From positions 1 to 6,253 of the forward strand of contig NZ_RCYB01000105.1 of assembly GCF_004168205.1 (NCBI RefSeq): a stretch of 6,253 bases of DNA, given 5' to 3'. Both the position numbers and the translations under genes were made by a program. Of the stretch, positions 1-4,030 are shown piece after piece. The notes beneath the pieces were generated by a model that did not search any database, was not told the DNA's origin, and saw nothing but the letters and a program-made list of their open reading frames with translations. Origin of the DNA: Catenibacterium sp. co_0103. Its GTDB lineage: Bacteria > Bacillota_I > Bacilli_A > Erysipelotrichales > Coprobacillaceae. Within the stretch, counting starts at the first letter, position 1. Each line of letters opens with the position of its first letter.

Positions 1-429
1 TAATAAGAAATCATGAATCTGTACAAATGCTTCCTTACCATAATAGTCATCTGCATTAATAACTGCGAATGGTTCATGAATTAAACCATCACATGCAAGA
101 ACTGCCTGTCCAGTACCCCAAGGCTTAGTACGTCCTTCAGGACATTCAATTCCTTCTGGTAATGCCTTTAAATCCTGAAATGCATAAGCAATTTCTACAT
201 CATACTTTTTAGCGACTTCTTCAATACGATTCCCTATAACTTCTCTAAAGTCCTCTTCAATATCCTTACGGATAATAAAGATAATTTTGTTGAAACCAGC
301 AGCAATTGCATCATGGATTGAATAATCCATAATAATTTCACCATTAGGTCCAACTGGTTCTAACTGCTTGATTCCTCCACCAAAACGTGAACCAATACCA
401 GCAGCCATAATTACTAAAGCTGTATTCAT
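1..429 (-). CDS. Sugar-phosphate nucleotidyltransferase family protein, N-terminal part (cut by window edge)
   Basis: The 143 residues visible form the nucleotide-binding half of a GT-A-fold nucleotidyltransferase, a family that transfers an NMP from an NTP to a sugar 1-phosphate to make NDP-sugars in the cytoplasm. Residues 8-25 carry the signature loop MAAGIGSRFGGGIKQLEP (nucleotide phosphates, with the conserved Lys). Residues 102-109 read KPWGTGQA, and NADDYYG at 125-131 supplies the expected metal-binding Asp pair (D127/D128). The start is fixed by GGAGGA at 435-440, six bases before the ATG. The gene has its own -10 box just past the terminator of the upstream Dabb gene, so it is probably a separate unit. 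The C-terminal half lies beyond position 1, so the substrate sugar cannot be told. Glucose-1-phosphate uridylyltransferase-like relatives are close in motif style, but a more specific name is not justified. Confidence 0.9.
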   Translation of the reverse strand, partial: MNTALVIMAAGIGSRFGGGIKQLEPVGPNGEIIMDYSIHDAIAAGFNKIIFIIRKDIEEDFREVIGNRIEEVAKKYDVEIAYAFQDLKALPEGIECPEGRTKPWGTGQAVLACDGLIHEPFAVINADDYYGKEAFVQIHDFLL

Positions 430-458
430 AATAATCCTCCGTCAAACATGATAACTAT

Positions 459-464
459 ATTATA
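459..464 (-). promoter_or_regulatory. -10 box of the nucleotidyltransferase promoter
   Basis: A perfect TATAAT on the minus strand lies about 30 bases before the start codon and directly downstream of the Dabb-gene terminator. No good -35 hexamer is seen at 16-18 bases spacing. The predicted leader is only about 20 bases. Confidence 0.5.
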
Positions 465-494
465 CAACGAAAGTTATGTAATAGATATGTAATT

Positions 495-520
495 AAAAAA
501 ACTCAGGATAATTCCTGAGT
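495..520 (-). terminator. Intrinsic terminator of the mrp-Dabb operon
   Basis: Read on the minus strand, ACTCAGG and CCTGAGT form a 7-bp perfect stem (501-507 with 514-520) around a 6-base loop, followed by a run of seven T. It begins 4 bases after the Dabb stop codon. There is no U-run on the plus side, so it acts in one direction. Confidence 0.9.
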
Positions 521-524
521 TATA

Positions 525-809
525 TTAGATAGTGAAGTCTACACAAGCTCTTACTTCAGCATTTTCCTTTGCGATTTTCGCAACAGCTAAATGTCTAGGA
601 TCATTTGCATAGCTTGACAAATCTTCCATATTATCAAATTCCATAACTAATGAAACATCATATGTTTCATTAGGGTTTTCATTTCTTCCAACATGTAAAG
701 AACGGATACCATCAATCTGTCCTACAAGTCCCTTTAATCCTTCTACAAACTGATTCTGTAGATCTTCTGTACTTTCTTTAAATTTCCATACAACAACGTG
801 CTGAATCAT
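525..809 (-). CDS. Dabb-domain (stress-responsive alpha/beta-barrel) small protein
   Basis: This 94-residue protein fits the whole length of the Dabb family (about 95-100 residues), which fold as ferredoxin-like alpha+beta barrels and usually dimerise. It opens MIQHVVVWKFK, the typical first strand with the conserved His. It continues with a helix (13-32), the segment GIRSLHVGRN, the strand YDVSLVMEF, and an ending LSSYANDPRHLAVAKIAKE...ACVDF, which matches the family pattern of a Y-x-x-x-P-x-H turn before the last strand. Family members are mostly of unknown biochemical role; a few in plants and fungi are enzymes or stress proteins. The start is set by AAGGAGGA at 817-824, inside the end of the upstream mrp gene, whose stop is only 3 bases away, so translation is probably coupled. 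A terminator follows. No enzymatic activity can be assigned. Confidence 0.9.
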   Translation of the reverse strand: MIQHVVVWKFKESTEDLQNQFVEGLKGLVGQIDGIRSLHVGRNENPNETYDVSLVMEFDNMEDLSSYANDPRHLAVAKIAKENAEVRACVDFTI

Positions 810-812
810 TTA

Positions 813-1604
813 TTAGTCCTCCTTCATTAATTTATTCACTATAGGCATAAGTTCCATCTGTGTAATTGTTTCAATAAGCCCTGCATCTACGACTTTAGTG
901 ATTGCAGGATTCATTGGTAAACGACATACAGTAGAAATATTAAACTTCTTCGCAATTTCATCTATATGACTCTCACCAAATAAATAATGTTTATTTCCAC
1001 AATCAGGACAGATATAGTAACTCATATTCTCAACAAGACCTAGAATAGGAATATTCATCATTTGTGCCATATTCACTGATTTCTCTACAACCATGCTGAC
1101 AAGTTCCTGTGGTGAAGACACCGTAATAATACCATCTACAGGAAGAGATTGGAAGACTGTAAGAGGAACATCTCCAGTTCCTGGAGGCATATCGACAAAT
1201 AAATAATCTAATTCACCCCAATAGACATCAGTCCAGAATTGAGTCACTGTATTAGATATTAAGCTTCCTCTCCATACAACAGGATCAGTAGGATTATCCA
1301 ACATTAAGTTTAAAGAAACAATCTTAATACCTGTACGTGATTCGGCAGGAATAATACCCTTATCATTTCCATAAAGTTTCTCAGTTAGACCAAAAGCCTG
1401 AGGGATAGAAGGTCCTGTAATATCCGCATCTAGAATACCTACATTATACCCAATACGGTTCATCATAACTGCAAGTAGTGATGTCATTAAACTTTTACCT
1501 ACACCACCCTTACCACTTGTGACTGCAATAACATGTTTAATATGGGAATTCTTATTTAAATCTTTATGAAGATCTTTATTAAAATACTTATCATATTCAC
1601 CCAT
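813..1604 (-). CDS. mrp: Mrp/ApbC-family P-loop ATPase, iron-sulfur cluster carrier
   Basis: This cytosolic ATPase belongs to the Mrp/NBP35/ApbC family, which binds a 4Fe-4S cluster between two subunits and hands it to apo-proteins. Counting from the start chosen here (263 residues), the deviant Walker A motif GKGGVGKS is at 31-38, DADITGPS at 59-66, and the Walker B-like DMPPGTGD at 138-145. The cluster-binding pair CPDC is at 199-202 within ENMSYYICPDCGNKH. The N-terminal DUF59/MIP18 domain present in many bacterial Mrp proteins is absent; only about 23 residues precede the ATPase core. The frame stays open to 1691, but the ATG at 1604 has a GAGGTG site 7 bases upstream, a TATAAT at 1624-1629, and the longer version would overlap a separate small gene and its terminator. 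The Dabb gene follows after 3 bases. The family assignment is firm; the client protein is unknown. Confidence 0.93.
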   Translation of the reverse strand: MGEYDKYFNKDLHKDLNKNSHIKHVIAVTSGKGGVGKSLMTSLLAVMMNRIGYNVGILDADITGPSIPQAFGLTEKLYGNDKGIIPAESRTGIKIVSLNLMLDNPTDPVVWRGSLISNTVTQFWTDVYWGELDYLFVDMPPGTGDVPLTVFQSLPVDGIITVSSPQELVSMVVEKSVNMAQMMNIPILGLVENMSYYICPDCGNKHYLFGESHIDEIAKKFNISTVCRLPMNPAITKVVDAGLIETITQMELMPIVNKLMKED

Positions 1605-1623
1605 TTTATTCACCTCATGTATT

Positions 1624-1629
1624 ATTATA
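1624..1629 (-). promoter_or_regulatory. -10 box of the mrp promoter
   Basis: TATAAT on the minus strand lies about 20 bases before the preferred mrp ATG. Transcription would start near 1617, right at the upstream edge of the GAGGTG ribosome binding site, giving an extremely short leader. No convincing -35 hexamer is seen. This supports the shorter mrp start. Confidence 0.5.
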
Positions 1630-1637
1630 CATGAAAT

Positions 1638-1676
1638 TAAATAAAAATGCTGATTAACGAATTGAATAACCAGCAT
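1638..1676 (-). terminator. Intrinsic terminator overlapping the end of the 30-residue small gene
   Basis: On the minus strand the arms at 1667-1676 and 1647-1656 pair over 10 bp, ATGCTGGTTA with TAATCAGCAT, including one G-U wobble. They enclose a 10-base loop and are followed by TTTTATTTAATTT. The stop codon of the small gene is in the second arm, so the hairpin forms from coding sequence. The U-run is interrupted, so strength is moderate. Confidence 0.6.
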
Positions 1677-1746
1677 ACATGGTGATGGCAAATAAGATTA
1701 ACACACAAATAATCTTAGATACTGCCCAAGCAATTTCGTATCTCAT
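1654..1746 (-). CDS. Small single-helix membrane protein, 30 residues (tandem pair, copy A)
   Basis: The protein is MRYEIAWAVSKIICVLILF followed by AITMYAGYSIR. It has a short N-terminal stretch with one Arg and one Lys and a hydrophobic segment from about residue 12 to 25, enough for one membrane helix, and ends in Arg. The ATG has a strong AAAAGGAGA site (1754-1762) at 7 bases spacing, and a terminator overlaps its stop, so the unit is complete on its own. It resembles copy B at 1869-1952: M1, Y3, W7, S10, K11, V15, I17, I21 and A25 are identical in an ungapped alignment, with many conservative changes between. The sequence matches no family I recognise. Stable small membrane subunit, regulator or type I toxin-like peptide are all possible; none is shown. 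Confidence 0.7.
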   Translation of the reverse strand: MRYEIAWAVSKIICVLILFAITMYAGYSIR

Positions 1747-1833
1747 TGTTCCGTCTCCTTTTATATACTTAGTTTAGAATAATAAGAGATATACAAATAT
1801 CATCATAAGGAGAAGAATAAATGAATATTAAGT

Positions 1834-1861
1834 AAAAAAAACTAGAGAAATGAATCTCTAG
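1834..1861 (-). terminator. Intrinsic terminator of small gene copy B
   Basis: On the minus strand CTAGAGA and TCTCTAG form a 7-bp perfect stem (1842-1848 with 1855-1861) around a 6-base loop, followed by eight T. It starts 7 bases after the stop codon of the 27-residue gene and separates it from copy A. Confidence 0.9.
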
Positions 1862-1868
1862 CTTACAA

Positions 1869-1952
1869 TCAATGAGTGGCAGATAGAAGTATAGTTCCTA
1901 TAATCATAACAGCAACTAATTTTGAACCTAACCAGTATAAATTGTACTTCAT
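1869..1952 (-). CDS. Small single-helix membrane protein, 27 residues (tandem pair, copy B)
   Basis: The protein is MKYNLYWLGSKLVAVMIIG followed by TILLSATH. Residues 1-11 are polar to aromatic with two Lys, and residues 12-24 are strongly hydrophobic, long enough for a short membrane helix. AAAGGG at 1961-1966 lies 8 bases before the chosen ATG. A second in-frame ATG sits 6 bases upstream but is too close to that site, and the chosen start aligns with the start of copy A. The gene ends with a strong terminator. Its ribosome binding site is the 3' arm of a long inverted repeat (1960-1999), which could mask it in a transcript entering from upstream. It has no counterpart I recognise. The paired occurrence with copy A is the best evidence that both are real genes. 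Confidence 0.7.
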   Translation of the reverse strand: MKYNLYWLGSKLVAVMIIGTILLSATH

Positions 1953-1959
1953 ATCCATC

Positions 1960-1999
1960 ACCCTTTCTTTTACTACACTCAGTATAGTAAAGAAAGGGT
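1960..1999 (-). promoter_or_regulatory. 19-bp imperfect inverted repeat covering the -10 box and ribosome binding site of small gene copy B
   Basis: The arms 1960-1979 and 1981-1999 are complementary over 19 positions with a single bulged T and one mismatch, which in minus-strand RNA is a G-U wobble. In such RNA the CCCUUUCUUU arm pairs with AAAGAAAGGG, which contains the Shine-Dalgarno of the 27-residue gene. The same DNA contains TATACT (1981-1986), a possible -10 box. If transcription starts there, the RNA lacks the first arm and the repeat would instead be an operator. The structure is directly visible; which role it has is inference. Confidence 0.6.
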
Positions 2000-2000
2000 T

Positions 2001-2028
2001 AAGAAGAAATCACACTCACATTAAGTGT
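2001..2028 (-). terminator. Weak terminator candidate after the aldehyde dehydrogenase
   Basis: Ten bases past the stop, minus-strand ACACT and AGTGT form a 5-bp stem (2012-2016 with 2024-2028) with a 7-base loop, followed by GATTTCTTCTT. The stem is short and the U-run is broken by C, so read-through into small gene copy B is plausible. Confidence 0.3.
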
Positions 2029-2037
2029 TCGTAAGTA

Positions 2038-3408
2038 TTACTTTAAGAAACGTTTGATCCACTTCATTTTATCATCAGTGAGTGGATAATATCTAAATGG
2101 TAAATCAATACGTGTACTCTTATGTAATACAGAACGACGATGAGAGAATGTCTCAAAAGTAAACTTACCATGATAATAACCAATACCACTTGCACCTACA
2201 CCACCAAATGGGAGTGTATTAGTCGCAAAATGACTCACTGTATCATTAATACATGCATCACCAAAGCTACATAACTCTAAAAACTTATTGGCATGATATG
2301 AATCATTAGAGAATAAATAGAGGGCAAGAGGCTTATCATGACTATTAATATATTGAATCGCTTCTTCAATTCTATTGTATTCTACGAGTGGAAGAATAGG
2401 TCCAAAGATTTCTTCTTCCATTAAAGGATTATCAAAATCTACATCATTCACAATAGTAGGTGTAATCTTTAAATGTTCTTCATCCACTTCTCCACCAATA
2501 AGAATATCCTGATTCTCCAAGAGCTTCTTTAAACGATCAAATTGTTCTTTATTGATGATCTTACATAAGTTTTCACTTTCTAATGGATGTTCACCAAAGA
2601 ATTTCTTAATATATTCAGAAGCATAATCAATAAAGGCTGCTTTCATACTATCCTTAATTAATATATAATCAGGCGCAATACAAGTTTGACCAGCATTCAA
2701 GAACTTACCAAATATAATACGTTTTGCTGCAATCTCCATAGGAATCATATCAGTTAAAATAGCAGGAGACTTACCACCTAATTCTAATGTGACAGGTGTT
2801 AATGTTTCTGCCGCCTTCATATAGATTTCTCTACCCGCTTTCTTACCACCAGTAAAGAAAATATAATCAAAAGGTAAATTCACAAGTTCCTTAGAAACCT
2901 CTAAACCACCCTCAGCACAATAGGCATGTCCTTTATCAAAACATGTATCAATGAGCTGTGCTACAATAGCGGAAGTATGTGGTGTCTGTTCACTTGGTTT
3001 CACTATTGCACAGTTACCTGCTGCAATAGTACCAATAAGTGGTTCTATCGCAAGTAGGAATGGATAGTTCCAAGGTGAAATAATAAGTGTTACACCATAA
3101 GGTTCATAAATCGTATAAGAACGAGAAAAGAACTGATGAAGAGGTGTTTTTACCTTTTCCTTCTTTACCCATTTCTTAATATTCTTTAATGTATATGTAC
3201 AGGCTTCAAGAGTGAGTCCTATTTCTGTCATATAGGATTCTCCTCTAGATTTACCTAAATCTTTCTCTAAAGCATCTTCTATTAAGTCCATATGGTCTTT
3301 AATCCATAGCTTAACACGTTTTATTGCATCTATTCTTAAACTTACATCTCTAGTCATTAATGTGTCATAATACGTTTTTTGGTCATTAAAAATCTTTTCT
3401 AAATCCAT
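2038..3408 (-). CDS. Aldehyde dehydrogenase, class 3-like (NAD(P)-dependent)
   Basis: This 456-residue enzyme oxidises aldehydes to carboxylic acids with NAD(P)+. All catalytic elements of the ALDH superfamily are present: SPWNYPF at 111-117 with oxyanion Asn114, KPSE at 137-140, the nucleotide-fold FTGG at 185-188, general base Glu209 in LELGGKSP, nucleophile Cys243 in AGQTCIAPDY, EIFGP at 333-337 and LPFGGVGASGIG near 399-410. The compact length and the ending FETFSHRR place it with the class 3/fatty-aldehyde-like group rather than the ~500-residue classes. The frame extends 13 codons further to 3447, but that ATG has no ribosome binding site, while the ATG at 3408 follows AAGGAAGTG. A promoter lies about 80 bases upstream, and no neighbouring gene points to a pathway. 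The natural substrate cannot be read from sequence. No signal peptide is seen; a short basic tail (KMKWIKRFLK) closes the protein. Confidence 0.93.
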   Translation of the reverse strand: MDLEKIFNDQKTYYDTLMTRDVSLRIDAIKRVKLWIKDHMDLIEDALEKDLGKSRGESYMTEIGLTLEACTYTLKNIKKWVKKEKVKTPLHQFFSRSYTIYEPYGVTLIISPWNYPFLLAIEPLIGTIAAGNCAIVKPSEQTPHTSAIVAQLIDTCFDKGHAYCAEGGLEVSKELVNLPFDYIFFTGGKKAGREIYMKAAETLTPVTLELGGKSPAILTDMIPMEIAAKRIIFGKFLNAGQTCIAPDYILIKDSMKAAFIDYASEYIKKFFGEHPLESENLCKIINKEQFDRLKKLLENQDILIGGEVDEEHLKITPTIVNDVDFDNPLMEEEIFGPILPLVEYNRIEEAIQYINSHDKPLALYLFSNDSYHANKFLELCSFGDACINDTVSHFATNTLPFGGVGASGIGYYHGKFTFETFSHRRSVLHKSTRIDLPFRYYPLTDDKMKWIKRFLK

Positions 3409-3489
3409 ATCTATCACTTCCTTCTTTAGTATTCTAGTACCTTTCACATTCTAATACAACAGACGAATATAATTCACATAATTCAAAAA

Positions 3490-3518
3490 AATATACTAGA
3501 TATAATACATGAATTCAA
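3490..3518 (-). promoter_or_regulatory. Promoter of the aldehyde dehydrogenase gene
   Basis: On the minus strand TTGAAT (3513-3518) and TATATT (3490-3495) are separated by exactly 17 bases. This predicts a start near 3483 and a leader of about 75 bases before the ATG at 3408. Both hexamers have one or two mismatches to the sigma-A consensus. Confidence 0.55.
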
Positions 3519-3654
3519 TGTGAATAAGATAAGAAATTTATGTGGAAATAAGTTGTCATATAACCAAATCAAGTACAAGGTCTTTTGTTTGTATTGATTT
3601 CTTTCAATAAATCTAAATAATTTCATTTTTGAAAGCGACATCTTGTTCATGTAG
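3519..3654 (+). other. Intergenic stretch without recognisable genes
   Basis: Very AT-rich sequence between the two divergent transcription units. A 55-codon minus-strand frame (3483-3650) crosses it but has no ribosome binding site and overlaps the dehydrogenase promoter. The only noted motif is TTTTGAAAGCGA at 3627-3638, an 11-of-12 match to TTTTGAAAGTGA in the right arm of the inverted repeat at 3702-3713. Confidence 0.5.
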
Positions 3655-3660
3655 TATAAT
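3655..3660 (+). promoter_or_regulatory. Distal -10 candidate upstream of metG
   Basis: A perfect TATAAT would start RNA near 3667, the first base of the inverted repeat 3667-3719. There is no good -35 at 16-18 bases; TTGAAA at 3629-3634 is 20 bases away. Weak on its own. Confidence 0.3.
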
Positions 3661-3666
3661 GAATGT

Positions 3667-3719
3667 AGAGGTTCAGTTTCAAAACTTTAAAAATATTCAA
3701 CTTTTGAAAGTGAACCTCT
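3667..3719. repeat. Long inverted repeat in the metG upstream region
   Basis: AGAGGTTCAGTTTCAAAA (3667-3684) is the reverse complement of 3702-3719 at 17 of 18 positions; the exception is a G-G mismatch. The loop is 17 bases. Neither strand has a U-run after it, so it is not a standard terminator. It lies between the distal -10 candidate and the promoter that best fits the T-box, so it could be a stabilising 5' hairpin of a longer transcript, a protein-binding operator, or a short dispersed palindromic repeat. The sequence alone does not decide. Confidence 0.75.
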
Positions 3720-3721
3720 CT

Positions 3722-3750
3722 ATGAAATATTCACTCCTATCTCTTATAAT
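3722..3750 (+). promoter_or_regulatory. Middle promoter candidate upstream of metG
   Basis: ATGAAA (3722-3727) and a perfect TATAAT (3745-3750) have a 17-base spacer. The -35 matches 4 of 6 consensus bases. Confidence 0.35.
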
Positions 3751-3772
3751 GTGAGGACTTACAACCCTATCA

Positions 3773-3801
3773 TTGACAAGGTTGTAGAAATTTGTTAAAG
3801 T
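3773..3801 (+). promoter_or_regulatory. Proximal promoter of the T-box-metG transcript
   Basis: A perfect TTGACA (3773-3778) is followed after 17 bases by TAAAGT (3796-3801), with the extended -10 dinucleotide TG at 3793-3794. Transcription would start near 3808, just before the first paired bases of the T-box stem I, the expected position. The -35 box lies in the loop of a 7-bp inverted repeat, TACAACC (3760-3766) and GGTTGTA (3780-3786), which could be an operator. Confidence 0.7.
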
Positions 3802-3807
3802 TTTAAA

Positions 3808-4012
3808 GTAAAAGCAATGAACAGAAGAGACTAAAGTGAATGCATAGAGAACTTATGGCTGGTGTAAATAAGTGTGAAGCTTTAGAAAGATGGTCTGGGA
3901 GCTGTTATCTCTAATAGGGATAACCGTAACTCGCGTTAAGAGATTGAGTGACACGTAAGTGTAAAAAAGGTGGTACCGCGATAATTTCGTCCTTTATTAA
4001 GGACGTTTTTTT
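3808..4012 (+). promoter_or_regulatory. T-box riboswitch, methionine-specific, controlling metG
   Basis: This leader RNA senses the charging state of tRNA-Met. Stem I is visible as CAGA/UCUG (3822-3825, 3894-3897) and CUAAAG/CUUUAG (3831-3836, 3880-3885). They frame a specifier loop whose 3' side reads AAAGAUGG, so the specifier codon is AUG at 3890-3892. The apical part has the AGAGA bulge (3846-3850) and the loop GGUGUAA (3861-3867), matching GGUGNRA, closed by ACUUAU/AUAAGU. A second stem is at 3904-3911/3917-3924 and stem III is ACAC-GUAA-GUGU (3951-3962). The T-box sequence AAGGTGGTACCGCG (3967-3980) contains UGGU, which pairs with the ACCA end of a tRNA with discriminator A. It differs from the usual AGGGTGG by one A, compensated because AAAGG (3966-3970) pairs with CCUUU (3991-3995). 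That partner strand is also part of the terminator. Confidence 0.96.
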
Positions 4013-4018
4013 ATTTTT
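3988..4018 (+). terminator. T-box-controlled terminator in the metG leader
   Basis: CGTCCTT and AAGGACG form a 7-bp perfect stem (3988-3994 with 3999-4005) around TATT, followed by seven T, an A and more T. Its 5' arm shares bases 3991-3994 with the antiterminator, so the two folds exclude each other. Confidence 0.95.
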
Positions 4019-4030
4019 AGGAGGAAAAAT

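Noticed and set aside
1605..1691. 29-residue N-terminal extension of the mrp reading frame
   Set aside because: It lacks a ribosome binding site, overlaps the small gene and its terminator, and lies upstream of a TATAAT and GAGGTG that serve the ATG at 1604.
1821..1835. Plus-strand AAGGAG followed by a 4-codon ORF (MNIK)
   Set aside because: It is too short to support, has no plausible plus-strand promoter and no downstream gene on that strand.
3409..3447. 13-codon extension of the aldehyde dehydrogenase
   Set aside because: The ATG at 3447 has no ribosome binding site; the extension contains the AAGGAAGTG site of the ATG at 3408.
3483..3650. 55-codon minus-strand ORF in the divergent intergenic region
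   Set aside because: It has no ribosome binding site, shows no recognisable protein pattern, and overlaps the dehydrogenase promoter.
3667..3700. preQ1-I riboswitch-like start AGAGGTTC
   Set aside because: The rest of the preQ1 consensus (C-rich loop and A-rich tail pairing) is missing; the sequence is one arm of a simple inverted repeat.
3659..3754. 31-codon plus-strand ORF across the inverted repeat
   Set aside because: Its start overlaps the TATAAT box and there is no ribosome binding site; the frame comes from the palindrome.
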